NCBI GenBank assembly: GCA_020860745.1
Contig: JAJBTR010000245.1
Location: 1 to 6,486, forward strand
Source of the DNA: Lachnospiraceae bacterium
GTDB taxonomy: Bacteria; Bacillota; Clostridia; Lachnospirales; Lachnospiraceae
Reading direction: 5' to 3'
Length of the DNA: 6,486 nt
Part shown: positions 1-6,477 of the stretch, piece by piece
Layout: every line of letters starts with the position of its first letter
How positions within the stretch are numbered: the stretch's first letter is position 1
Notes under the pieces: model-generated
What the model was told of the DNA's origin: nothing
Seen by the model: only the letters and a program-made list of their open reading frames with translations
Databases searched by the model: none
Made by a program: the position numbers and the translations under genes

Positions 1-140
1 AGCCGACTTTGGTAATTTCGCACAATAAAACCCTCGCGGCGCAATTATACGGCGAAATGAAGGAGTTCTTCCCCGAGAATGCGGTGGAGTATTTTGTGTC
101 CTACTATGACGGTGGATTCCGAGACACTATATATAGATGA
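1..140 (+). pseudogene. uvrB: uvrB 5' remnant, truncated and entering from the left edge
   Basis: The reading frame starting at base 3 encodes UvrB residues equivalent to P57-D92 of the intact downstream gene, including helicase motif Ia ([13 protein letters not shown]). Homology to 1548-1657 ends at about base 110. The frame then runs through nine unrelated codons (GGFRDTIYR) to a TGA at 138-140. The break falls after SYYD, just before the YYQPEAY segment of the beta-hairpin that UvrB uses to probe DNA, so the product would lack nearly all catalytic and damage-binding parts. The copies are identical over bases 1-55 and differ at 56, 80, 83, 92, 107 and 110, all third codon positions with no amino-acid change. 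Both copies therefore seem to have evolved as working genes before this one was broken. The window does not show whether the missing 5' part retains a start codon and promoter. Confidence 0.9.
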
Positions 141-218
141 GATTTGTTTGTAATACACCAGATGTTGATGCTGAATGAACCATTTGAAGGTGTTTGGACG
201 GCGTGGATTTTGCATAAC

Positions 219-234
219 GGTGACCAAAATTCGT
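219..234 (+). repeat. Left copy of 16-bp direct repeat GGTGACCAAAATTCGT
   Basis: The same 16 bases occur exactly at 1185-1200, 966 bp downstream, so the two copies bracket the toxin-antitoxin operon. The match does not extend on either side. The right copy forms the outer edge of a structured segment before uvrB; here only this edge is present. It may be a recombination or integration footprint, or a fragment of a dispersed repeat. Confidence 0.8.
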
Positions 235-389
235 CGAGAGAAAGTAGTAAAAGAAACGTAGTGGGCAGCATATTGAAAAGCGGTTTGAAATCAAGTCGTT
301 TTTGAAAGCTAACTTGCGAACGTGTTTGTGCTGTGATAAGATATAGGCGGAAAATGACAGGCTACTGTTTATGGTTACGTGTGTATAGA

Positions 390-395
390 TATAAT
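390..395 (+). promoter_or_regulatory. Likely -10 box of the toxin-antitoxin operon
   Basis: TATAAT is a perfect sigma-A type -10 hexamer. It lies 30 bases before the antitoxin start, which would place the transcript start near 402 and give a leader of about 24 bases. The -35 region (about 366-372, TGTTTAT) is poor, so the promoter may be weak or need an activator. A 5-bp inverted repeat, GTTTA (367-371) and TAAAC (399-403), flanks the -10 box and could take part in autoregulation, but it is too short to call an operator. Confidence 0.5.
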
Positions 396-425
396 GAGTA
401 AACGATGATGAAAGGAGCGGATTTT

Positions 426-683
426 ATGGAAGTAGTACGTCAGTTTATTGATGCAAAGAAATTGATGTCAGTTATACCGTTACCAAAGGCATTGCAGAAT
501 AGCAGATTAGAGATTATCATACTTCCGGCTGAGGAAAAAGAGTCAGATCAAAGCATACCAGCTGAAAAAACAGCAAAGGTAAACAGTATAGTGGATTCTC
601 TGGTTGGAATTATTCCGGATAATGGAATGACGTTGGAAGATTACCGGGCAGAAAGGCTGAGCAAATATGAGATTACTGATTGA
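426..683 (+). CDS. Type II antitoxin, VapB-like partner of the PIN toxin
   Basis: This is an 85-residue acidic protein. It would bind and neutralise the PIN nuclease encoded next to it and, as in most such pairs, probably repress the shared promoter. The N-terminal part (about residues 1-36, from MEVVRQFIDAKKL through LEIIILPAEE) looks like a short strand-rich dimerisation or DNA-binding segment. The middle (37-52) is polar and probably disordered. The C-terminal part (53-80, ending GMTLEDYRAERLSKYE) resembles the helical toxin-binding tail of related antitoxins. The ATG at 426 is chosen because AAAGGAG at 411-417 sits 8 bases upstream; an in-frame ATG at 405 lies ahead of that site and lacks one of its own. 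Its last 17 bases overlap the toxin gene. The family call rests on context and tail pattern; I cannot assign a named antitoxin family with certainty. Confidence 0.8.
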   Translation: MEVVRQFIDAKKLMSVIPLPKALQNSRLEIIILPAEEKESDQSIPAEKTAKVNSIVDSLVGIIPDNGMTLEDYRAERLSKYEITD

Positions 684-1086
684 CACAAACGTAGTTTTGG
701 ATGTTCTGTTGAAGAGACAGCCTTTTTATAAAATGAGTATGAAAGTATTAAAACTATGTGCTCAGAAAAATATACAGGAATATGTTTCCGCATCAGCGGT
801 TACAGATATTTATTATATAGCAAACAAAATGATCAAAGACAAAAGAATTGTCAGGGATTTGCTGAAAAACCTGCTTCAGGTTGTTTCTGTAGCCGCAGTC
901 TCGGAAAATGAGATTGTACAAGCACTGGAGTTAGATTGGAACGATTTTGAGGATTCTGTGCAGTATTCTGTTGCGTTGCTCAATACCATGGATGGTTTGG
1001 TGACAAGAAACCCGGTAGATTATGCAGAGTCTGAGCTGTCAGTGTGGACTCCGGAAGAAGTGCTAAAATTAAGTGCTGATAAATAG
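667..1086 (+). CDS. PIN-domain toxin ribonuclease, VapC-like
   Basis: This 139-residue protein has the layout of a single PIN domain, the metal-dependent RNase fold of VapC-type toxins. Likely metal-binding acidic residues are D6 in the opening LLIDTNVVLDVLL, D47 in SAVTDIYYIA, D96 in WNDFEDSVQY and D118 after TRNPVD. The set is complete and evenly placed, so the enzyme is probably active. The sequence most resembles the PIN_3 type (PF13470 / COG2402 by recall). The start overlaps the antitoxin end by 17 bases, and GAAAGG at 651-656 gives a ribosome site 10 bases before the ATG, suggesting translational coupling with antitoxin made first. Relatives cleave tRNA, rRNA or mRNA; the target here cannot be read from sequence. 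Base composition is much more AT-rich than uvrB and uvrA, which points to separate ancestry. Confidence 0.88.
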   Translation: MRLLIDTNVVLDVLLKRQPFYKMSMKVLKLCAQKNIQEYVSASAVTDIYYIANKMIKDKRIVRDLLKNLLQVVSVAAVSENEIVQALELDWNDFEDSVQYSVALLNTMDGLVTRNPVDYAESELSVWTPEEVLKLSADK

Positions 1087-1109
1087 AATATGAAAAAGAA
1101 TTGAAGGAG

Positions 1110-1138
1110 GGGAGCAGCCGAAATATCCGGTTGCTCCT
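1110..1138 (+). terminator. Hairpin after the toxin gene, probable terminator with a weak U-tract
   Basis: The arms at 1110-1120 and 1128-1138 (core GGAGCAGCCG and CGGTTGCTCC) form an 11-bp stem with two G-U pairs and a 7-base loop (AAATATC). It begins 24 bases after the toxin stop. The following bases (GTCCGTGTAGTTTTAC) lack a proper U-run, so intrinsic termination may be leaky. A smaller hairpin at 1145-1157 follows. Confidence 0.55.
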
Positions 1139-1184
1139 GTCCGTGTAGTTTTACTACTGCCGCACAATTCGAAAAAATGAAAGT

Positions 1185-1200
1185 GGTGACCAAAATTCGT
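1185..1200 (+). repeat. Right copy of 16-bp direct repeat GGTGACCAAAATTCGT
   Basis: This is identical to 219-234. Its last eight bases belong to the left arm of the inverted repeat at 1193-1247, so this copy is embedded in a larger structured element that the left copy lacks. Confidence 0.8.
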
Positions 1201-1247
1201 GTAATGCCGATTTTGGACGAAAACAGAATACTTGCTTACACGAATTT
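1193..1247 (+). repeat. 12-bp perfect inverted repeat, stem-loop 1 before uvrB
   Basis: The left arm AAATTCGTGTAA (1193-1204) is the exact reverse complement of TTACACGAATTT (1236-1247). With one bulged T at 1205, two further pairs form (1206-1207 with 1234-1235), leaving a loop of about 26 bases. The following GCGTAATACGC (1250-1260) and CGCAAA/TTTGCG (1258-1263 with 1268-1273) are further small dyads. Confidence 0.7.
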
Positions 1248-1285
1248 CTGCGTAATACGCAAACTTTTTTGCGCGATAACAATGA

Positions 1286-1317
1286 GCCGGATAGACATAC
1301 TGGTATGTCTATTTGGC
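1286..1317 (+). promoter_or_regulatory. 14-bp stem-loop or palindrome before uvrB
   Basis: ATAGACATAC (1291-1300) and GTATGTCTAT (1303-1312) are perfect reverse complements separated by TG. As RNA the stem extends to 1286-1299 paired with 1304-1317, with a CUGG loop and two adjacent G-U pairs (1289-1314 and 1290-1313). The G-U pairs would form only in RNA of the plus strand, which is the uvrB sense strand. As DNA the same dyad looks like a site for a dimeric repressor of TetR or MarR type. No U-run follows, so it is not a standard terminator. Confidence 0.6.
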
Positions 1318-1330
1318 GAATGCCGCGACA

Positions 1331-1354
1331 ACGAGAAAACTCGTTTTCGAGTTT
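1331..1354 (+). promoter_or_regulatory. Two overlapping, mutually exclusive small hairpins
   Basis: ACGAG-AAAA-CTCGT (1331-1344, 5-bp stem) and AAACTCG-TTTT-CGAGTTT (1337-1354, 7-bp stem) share bases 1337-1344, so only one can form at a time. They end 10 bases before the uvrB ribosome binding site. The arrangement could be a leader switch or simply a palindrome-rich patch; neither form pairs with the ribosome site directly. Confidence 0.45.
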
Positions 1355-1363
1355 ATAGATTTT

Positions 1364-1372
1364 GGAGGTGAT
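1364..1372 (+). promoter_or_regulatory. uvrB ribosome binding site that decides the start
   Basis: GGAGGTGAT matches the 16S rRNA tail over nine bases and ends 9 bases before the ATG at 1382. It rules out the longer in-frame start at 1313. CTCC at 1377-1380 could pair weakly with GGAG at 1364-1367. Confidence 0.9.
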
Positions 1373-1381
1373 TTTTCTCCG

Positions 1382-3364
1382 ATGTTGTTTAAATTGCACA
1401 AATCATACGAGCCCACCGGCGACCAGCCGCAGGCCATCGCAGACCTGGTCAAAGGCTTCAAAGAAGGCAACCAATTCCAGACTTTGCTTGGGGTCACAGG
1501 CTCCGGAAAGACCTTCACGATGGCGAACGTCATCGAAGCCCTCCAGAAGCCGACTTTGGTAATTTCGCACAATAAAACCCTCGCGGCGCAATTATACGGC
1601 GAGATGAAGGAGTTCTTCCCCGAGAACGCAGTGGAGTACTTTGTGTCCTACTACGATTATTACCAACCGGAGGCTTATGTCCCTTCCACAGACACCTATA
1701 TCGCGAAGGACTCGGCTATTAATGATGAGATTGACAAGCTTCGTCTCTCCGCGACAGCGGCTCTGTCAGAGCGGCAGGACGTGATCATTGTCGCATCTGT
1801 CTCCTGCATTTACGGCATCGGCAGTCCGAGCGACTATCAGAATATGATTGTCTCCCTGCGGCCGGGTATGGAGAAGGACAGGGACGAGGTGATCCGTCAG
1901 CTTATTGACATGCAGTATGACAGGAATGATATGGATTTTCACCGGGGCACCTTTCGTGTGCGCGGCGACACGTTGGAGATTTTTCCGGCGGATTATGGGG
2001 AGACTGCAGTCCGCGTGGAGTTTTTCGGCGATGAGATTGACCGGATCACGGAGATTGATATTCTCACCGGCGAGATCAAGGCCAGGCTGGAACACTGCGC
2101 GATTTTTCCCGCGTCCCATTATGTGGTTCCCCAGGAGAAGATAAACCGCGCCGCCACAGAGATTGAGAAGGAGATGGAGGAGAGGGTACGATATTTTAAG
2201 GGCGAGGACAAGCTGATTGAAGCGCAGCGGATCGCGGAGCGGACGAACTTTGACGTGGAGATGCTGCGGGAGACCGGTTTCTGCAGCGGAATCGAGAATT
2301 ATTCCCGTCATCTCTCCGGACTGGAGCCCGGGGTTCCTCCCTACACCTTGCTGGATTATTTCCCGGAAGAGTTTCTGATTATTGTAGACGAGTCCCACAT
2401 CACGATTCCGCAGGTGAGAGGGATGTACGCGGGGGATCGTTCCCGAAAGCAAACATTGGTGGATTACGGATTCCGGCTGCCCTCTGCCCTGGATAACCGG
2501 CCGCTGAATTTTGAGGAGTTTGAGAGCCATATTGACCAGATGCTGTTTGTATCTGCCACGCCGAATGTCTATGAGCAGGAGCATGAGCTGCTTCGGACAG
2601 AACAGATTATCCGCCCCACAGGGTTGCTTGATCCGCGGATTGACGTGCGCCCGGTGGAGGGGCAGATTGATGATCTGATTGCGGAGGTGAATCGTGAGAC
2701 TGCCGGCGGGCATAAGGTGCTGATCACGACGCTGACGAAGCGGATGGCGGAGGATCTGACCGATTATATGAAGGAAGTCGGCATCCGCGTGAAATATCTT
2801 CACTCGGATATCGATACGTTGGAGCGGGCCGAGATCATCCGGGATCTGCGGCTGGATGTTTTTGATGTACTGGTCGGGATTAATCTGCTCCGGGAAGGAC
2901 TGGATATTCCGGAGATTACGCTGGTTGCGATTCTGGACGCGGACAAGGAAGGGTTCCTCCACTCGGAGACCTCGCTGATTCAGACGATCGGCCGAGCCGC
3001 GCGAAACAGTGACGGGCATGTGATCATGTATGCAGACACCGTGACGGATTCCATGCGTGTGGCGATTGAGGAGACGGAGCGGAGACGGCGGATACAGCAG
3101 GAGTACAATGAAGCGCATGGCATTACGCCGCAGACCATACAGAAATCCGTTCGTGATCTGATCAGTATTTCAAAGAAAGTGGCGCAGGAGGAACTGGAGT
3201 TTAAGGTGGATCCGGAATCCATGAGCCGGAAAGAACTGGAGAAGCAGATTAAAGAGATCACGAAGAAGATGGAGAAAGCCGCCGCGGAGCTTGACTTTGA
3301 GGCTGCCGCCGACTATCGTGACCGGATGATTGAACTCAAAAACGCTCTGCGGGATATTGGATGA
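1382..3364 (+). CDS. uvrB: UvrB, excinuclease ABC subunit B
   Basis: This is the DNA helicase-like damage verifier of nucleotide excision repair. UvrA loads it on DNA, it tests the strand with its beta-hairpin using ATP, and the UvrB-DNA complex recruits UvrC for dual incision. The 660-residue length is normal. Visible in order: N-terminal [15 protein letters not shown]; Walker A GVTGSGKT (37-44); motif Ia [13 protein letters not shown] (62-74); beta-hairpin start [10 protein letters not shown] (90-99); UvrA-interacting domain 2 in roughly 150-250; DESH box (336-339); [10 protein letters not shown] (502-511); arginine-finger motif QTIGRAARN (534-542); and a C-terminal UVR domain, about 620-655, for UvrC contact. 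All key residues are present. The start at 1382 (MLFKLHK) follows a near-perfect ribosome site. No GAAC-N4-GTTC LexA box is visible upstream. Residues 57-92 are duplicated in the broken copy at the left edge of the window. Confidence 0.98.
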   Translation: MLFKLHKSYEPTGDQPQAIADLVKGFKEGNQFQTLLGVTGSGKTFTMANVIEALQKPTLVISHNKTLAAQLYGEMKEFFPENAVEYFVSYYDYYQPEAYVPSTDTYIAKDSAINDEIDKLRLSATAALSERQDVIIVASVSCIYGIGSPSDYQNMIVSLRPGMEKDRDEVIRQLIDMQYDRNDMDFHRGTFRVRGDTLEIFPADYGETAVRVEFFGDEIDRITEIDILTGEIKARLEHCAIFPASHYVVPQEKINRAATEIEKEMEERVRYFKGEDKLIEAQRIAERTNFDVEMLRETGFCSGIENYSRHLSGLEPGVPPYTLLDYFPEEFLIIVDESHITIPQVRGMYAGDRSRKQTLVDYGFRLPSALDNRPLNFEEFESHIDQMLFVSATPNVYEQEHELLRTEQIIRPTGLLDPRIDVRPVEGQIDDLIAEVNRETAGGHKVLITTLTKRMAEDLTDYMKEVGIRVKYLHSDIDTLERAEIIRDLRLDVFDVLVGINLLREGLDIPEITLVAILDADKEGFLHSETSLIQTIGRAARNSDGHVIMYADTVTDSMRVAIEETERRRRIQQEYNEAHGITPQTIQKSVRDLISISKKVAQEELEFKVDPESMSRKELEKQIKEITKKMEKAAAELDFEAAADYRDRMIELKNALRDIG

Positions 3365-3383
3365 GATACGCGGTTTTTGTTTT
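3347..3383 (+). terminator. Weak possible terminator at the uvrB stop
   Basis: CTGCG (3347-3351) can pair with CGCGG (3369-3373) using one G-U pair across a 17-base loop containing the stop codon. TTTTTGTTTT (3374-3383) follows immediately. The T-tract is good but the stem is short, so this is tentative and readthrough to uvrA is likely. Confidence 0.25.
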
Positions 3384-3423
3384 GAATATTTCTGTTATTT
3401 TGCAGCGCAGCCGCTCGTGCGCG

Positions 3424-3440
3424 AAGCGTCAAAAGCGTCA
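3424..3440 (+). repeat. Short tandem repeat AAGCGTCA
   Basis: AAGCGTCA occurs at 3424-3431 and 3433-3440, one base apart, in the uvrB-uvrA spacer. A 5-bp stem GCGCA/TGCGC (3405-3409 with 3418-3422) lies just upstream. No function is evident. Confidence 0.4.
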
Positions 3441-3468
3441 TTTTGTTTTGGCAGGATAGATGGAAATC

Positions 3469-3493
3469 GGAAAATCATTCAGGATGCTTTTCC
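3469..3493 (+). other. Hairpin in the uvrB-uvrA spacer
   Basis: GGAAAATCAT (3469-3478) pairs with ATGCTTTTCC (3484-3493): nine pairs and one internal mismatch (T3475/C3487), with a TCAGG loop. No U-tract follows on the plus strand. It could be a processing or stability element in a joint uvrB-uvrA transcript, or a poor terminator. Confidence 0.45.
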
Positions 3494-3548
3494 TCTGAAA
3501 ACGCAGTGATTTAACAAAATATAGAAAACTATGGAAGGAATCAGTTTT

Positions 3549-3635
3549 ATGGAAGAGGGCAGGCAGAAGTTCTCGATAAACATAAAGCTGTCAGAAAGAA
3601 TAAAAAAGATATGGCACAGCAATATATTAAAATAA
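3549..3635 (+). CDS. Small upstream ORF overlapping the uvrA start (28 residues)
   Basis: An ATG at 3549 follows GGAAGGA (3533-3539) with 9-base spacing, a better ribosome site than uvrA has. The frame starts MEEGRQKF, ends HSNILK and stops at TAA 3633-3635, 24 bases inside uvrA in a different frame. The product is basic and has no recognisable domain or membrane segment. Its translation could deliver ribosomes to the uvrA start or compete with them. It may also be an accidental ORF; nothing beyond the ribosome site and the overlap supports it. Confidence 0.35.
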   Translation: MEEGRQKFSINIKLSERIKKIWHSNILK

Positions 3636-6436
3636 GAGGAGCCAGTGAGCACAATCTGAAAAAAATTGGCCTGGATTTACCGAGGGATCAGTTTATCGTA
3701 CTGACCGGCCTGTCCGGTTCAGGAAAATCCTCTCTGGCATTTGATACAATCTATGCGGAGGGACAGCGGCGTTACATGGAATCCCTGTCTTCCTACGCCC
3801 GCCAGTTTCTGGGACAGATGGAAAAACCCAACGTGGAGAAGATAGAGGGACTTTCCCCGGCGATTTCCATTGACCAGAAGTCGACCAACCGCAATCCGCG
3901 GTCTACCGTAGGCACGGTGACGGAGATTTATGATTATTTCCGGCTGCTTTATGCCCGGATTGGGATACCCCACTGCCCGAAGTGCGGCAAGGAGATCCGC
4001 AGGCAGAGTGTTGACCAGATGGCGGATCAGGTGATGCTGCTTCCTGAACGAACCCGCATACAGATTCTGGCGCCGGTGGTCCGTGGCCGGAAGGGCATGC
4101 ATCAGAAGCTTCTGGAGCAGGCAAAGCGCAGCGGCTATGTACGGGTTCAGGTGGACGGCAGCGTCTATGAGCTGACGGAGGAGATCCGGCTGGATAAAAA
4201 TATCAAGCACAATATTGATATTGTGGTGGACCGCCTGATCGTGAAGCCGGATATGGGTCGCCGCAGGCTGGTGGATTCCATCGAGAGTGCGCTGAAGCTG
4301 GCGGATGGTCTGATGACCGTGGATATTATTGATGGAGAAAAAATGGAGTTTTCCGAAAATTTTGTCTGTCCGGACTGTGGCGTCAGTGTGGAGGAGATTG
4401 AGCCGCGCAGCTTTTCCTTCAACAACCCTTTTGGAGCCTGCCCGGAGTGTGCCGGCCTCGGGTTTAAGATGGAGTTTGACGAGGAACTGATGATTCCGGA
4501 CAAAAGTCTGTCTATCATGGACGGTGCGTTTCAGGTCCCCGGATGGCAGTCGGCTAACTCGCCGGGAAGCTTTACCCATGCCACACTGACTGCGCTGGCG
4601 AAAGAGTATGGCTTTGATCTGGATACCCCGTTCGAGGATTATCCGGAAAATATTCATGAGATTCTGATTCACGGGACGAACGGTCATCAGGTGAAAGTGC
4701 ATTATAAAGGACAGCGCGGAGTCGGCGTCTATGATATTGCGTTTGAAGGTTTGATCCGCAATGTGGAGCGCCGTTACCGGGAAATCAGTTCGGAGACGGC
4801 GAAGCAGGAGTATGAGACTTTTATGCGCATCACGCCCTGCAGAGTCTGCCGGGGACAGCGCCTGAAAAAATCCTCGCTGGCTGTGACGGTGGCGGATAAA
4901 AATATCCACGAGATGACGTCGATGTCCGTAAAAGATCTGTATACTTTTATGAATGGATTGCAGCTGACCAGACAGCAGGAATTAATCGGCGCGCAGGTGT
5001 TAAAGGAAATCCGGTCCAGAGTGGGTTTTTTAAAGGAAGTGGGTCTGGACTACCTGACTCTTACGCGGGCGACAGGCAGTCTGTCCGGCGGGGAGGCACA
5101 GCGTATCCGGCTGGCGACCCAGATCGGCTCCGGGTTAGTTGGGGTGACTTATATTCTGGATGAGCCCAGTATCGGTCTTCACCAGAGGGACAATAATAAG
5201 CTGCTGGCGGCATTGAAAAACCTGAAAGATCTGGGGAACACTCTGATTGTGGTGGAGCATGATGAGGACACGATGCTGGCAGCGGATTATGTGGTGGATA
5301 TCGGACCCGGCGCCGGTGAAAATGGCGGTGAGGTAGTCGCTGCCGGAACAGCACAGGACATCATGGCATGTGAGAATTCCATTACGGGCGCTTACCTGAG
5401 CGGCCGTCTGCAGATACCGGTGCCGGAGACCCGGAGAAAGCCTATAGGCTGGCTGAAGGTTCGCGGCGCCGCAGAGAATAATCTGAAAAATATTGATGTT
5501 CGTTTTCCGCTGGGAGTGATGACCTGCGTGACCGGCGTGTCCGGTTCCGGTAAAAGTTCTCTGGTTAATGAGATTCTGTATAAAAACCTGGCGAGAAAGC
5601 TGAATCGGGCGCACTGCATTCCCGGAAAGCACAGAGGAATGGATGGACTGGAGCAGCTGGATAAGGTGATCTGTATTGACCAGTCGCCCATTGGCCGGAC
5701 GCCGCGGTCTAACCCGGCGACGTATACGGGAGTCTTTGACCAGATCCGCGATCTGTTTGCCTCTACGGCGGATGCAAAGGCCAGAGGCTATAAAAAAGGA
5801 AGATTCAGCTTCAATGTCAAGGGGGGCCGCTGTGAGGCCTGCGCCGGAGATGGTATTTTAAAGATTGAGATGCATTTTCTCCCGGATGTCTATGTCCCCT
5901 GTGAAGTATGTAAGGGAAAGCGCTATAACCGTGAAACTCTGGAGGTAAAATACAAAGGGAAGAGTATCTATGATGTTCTGGATATGACTGTGGAGGAGGC
6001 GCTGCCGTTTTTTGCCAATCTTCCGTCTATCCAGCGGAAGATTCAGACGCTTTACGATGTGGGACTCACTTATATCCGCCTGGGACAGCCTTCCACGACG
6101 CTCTCCGGCGGGGAGGCGCAGCGGATTAAGCTGGCCACAGAGCTTTCCCGGCGGAGTACCGGCCGGACCATCTACATTCTGGACGAGCCAACGACCGGAC
6201 TGCACTTTGCGGATGTTCACAAACTGATCGAAATTCTGCATCGACTTGCGGAAGGTGGGAATACTGTTGTAGTGATCGAACATAACCTGGATGTGATCAA
6301 GACGGCGGATTATATTATAGATATGGGACCTGAGGGCGGCGACGGTGGCGGTACCGTGATCGCGGAGGGAACTCCGGAGGAAGTGGCGGAGAATCCTGCA
6401 TCCTTTACCGGCATGTTTATCAGATCAAAGCTCTGA
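3611..6436 (+). CDS. uvrA: UvrA, excinuclease ABC subunit A
   Basis: This is the ATPase that scans DNA for helix distortions as a dimer and hands the site to UvrB. It is a 941-residue cytoplasmic protein of normal length, with two ABC ATPase halves. First half: Walker A GLSGSGKS (33-40), zinc module with C253, C256, C277 and C280, signature LSGGE (491-495), Walker B ILDEPS with D517-E518, and switch histidine H550 in VVEHD. Second half: Walker A GVSGSGKS (642-649), zinc module with C741, C744, C764 and C767 in the usual CxxC-19-CxxC spacing, signature LSGGE (831-835), Walker [11 protein letters not shown] with D858-E859, and H891 in VIEHN. All catalytic and zinc-binding residues are intact. 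The start at 3611 ([16 protein letters not shown]) fits the family. No good Shine-Dalgarno precedes it and no in-frame alternative start exists back to the stop at 3512, so coupling to the upstream small ORF is possible. Confidence 0.98.
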   Translation: MAQQYIKIRGASEHNLKKIGLDLPRDQFIVLTGLSGSGKSSLAFDTIYAEGQRRYMESLSSYARQFLGQMEKPNVEKIEGLSPAISIDQKSTNRNPRSTVGTVTEIYDYFRLLYARIGIPHCPKCGKEIRRQSVDQMADQVMLLPERTRIQILAPVVRGRKGMHQKLLEQAKRSGYVRVQVDGSVYELTEEIRLDKNIKHNIDIVVDRLIVKPDMGRRRLVDSIESALKLADGLMTVDIIDGEKMEFSENFVCPDCGVSVEEIEPRSFSFNNPFGACPECAGLGFKMEFDEELMIPDKSLSIMDGAFQVPGWQSANSPGSFTHATLTALAKEYGFDLDTPFEDYPENIHEILIHGTNGHQVKVHYKGQRGVGVYDIAFEGLIRNVERRYREISSETAKQEYETFMRITPCRVCRGQRLKKSSLAVTVADKNIHEMTSMSVKDLYTFMNGLQLTRQQELIGAQVLKEIRSRVGFLKEVGLDYLTLTRATGSLSGGEAQRIRLATQIGSGLVGVTYILDEPSIGLHQRDNNKLLAALKNLKDLGNTLIVVEHDEDTMLAADYVVDIGPGAGENGGEVVAAGTAQDIMACENSITGAYLSGRLQIPVPETRRKPIGWLKVRGAAENNLKNIDVRFPLGVMTCVTGVSGSGKSSLVNEILYKNLARKLNRAHCIPGKHRGMDGLEQLDKVICIDQSPIGRTPRSNPATYTGVFDQIRDLFASTADAKARGYKKGRFSFNVKGGRCEACAGDGILKIEMHFLPDVYVPCEVCKGKRYNRETLEVKYKGKSIYDVLDMTVEEALPFFANLPSIQRKIQTLYDVGLTYIRLGQPSTTLSGGEAQRIKLATELSRRSTGRTIYILDEPTTGLHFADVHKLIEILHRLAEGGNTVVVIEHNLDVIKTADYIIDMGPEGGDGGGTVIAEGTPEEVAENPASFTGMFIRSKL

Positions 6437-6448
6437 ATTGTTTTAATT

Positions 6449-6477
6449 TTGAAGTGAGAGAATTTTGAAATTATGAT
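6449..6477 (+). promoter_or_regulatory. Possible promoter reading out of the right edge
   Basis: TTGAAG (6449-6454) and TATGAT (6472-6477) are separated by 17 bases, matching a sigma-A promoter at 4/6 and 5/6 positions. It lies just after the uvrA stop, so a downstream plus-strand gene may be transcribed separately. No gene start with a ribosome site is visible before the window ends. Confidence 0.4.

Larger units (their letters stand above)
141..404. other. AT-rich intergenic stretch left of the toxin-antitoxin operon
   Basis: No gene is convincing here. All three forward frames are interrupted by stops, and the minus-strand frame at 45-227 mostly overlaps the uvrB remnant and has no recognisable motif. 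The stretch contains the left copy of the 16-bp direct repeat (219-234) and, at its right end, the likely -10 box for the operon. I do not recognise the remaining sequence. It could be decayed mobile-element DNA, but no transposase or integrase motif is visible. Confidence 0.6.

Noticed and set aside
45..227. 60-codon minus-strand ORF across the uvrB remnant junction
   Set aside because: It spans the break between uvrB homology and unrelated DNA, so it cannot be an ancestral gene, and it has no motif.
405..425. Antitoxin start at 405
   Set aside because: The Shine-Dalgarno AAAGGAG (411-417) lies after it and fits the ATG at 426.
1335..1348. Dyad GAAAAC-TC-GTTTTC as a LexA box
   Set aside because: The Gram-positive LexA site needs GAAC-N4-GTTC; the half-sites here have the wrong spacing and sequence.
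1177..1371. 64-codon plus-strand ORF before uvrB
   Set aside because: It runs through inverted repeats and the uvrB ribosome site, has no ribosome site of its own and shows no recognisable domain.
1313..1381. In-frame 23-codon extension of uvrB from an upstream ATG
   Set aside because: No ribosome site precedes 1313, the codons run through hairpins and the strong GGAGGTGAT, and [16 protein letters not shown] at 1382 is the family N-terminus.
1382..1711. Codon-use shift suggesting the 5' part of uvrB is foreign (Phe TTC:TTT 5:2 here, 5:14 in the rest)
   Set aside because: The broken copy at the left edge has the same C-ending style, so the bias does not separate donor from resident DNA, and the counts are small.
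1766..3118. 450-codon minus-strand frame opposite uvrB
   Set aside because: It is an antisense shadow of uvrB: rich in H, R, P, Q and L from complementing its codons, with no domain and no ribosome site.
3719..4909. 396-codon minus-strand frame opposite uvrA
   Set aside because: It is an antisense shadow of a clearly functional uvrA and shows the same compositional bias.
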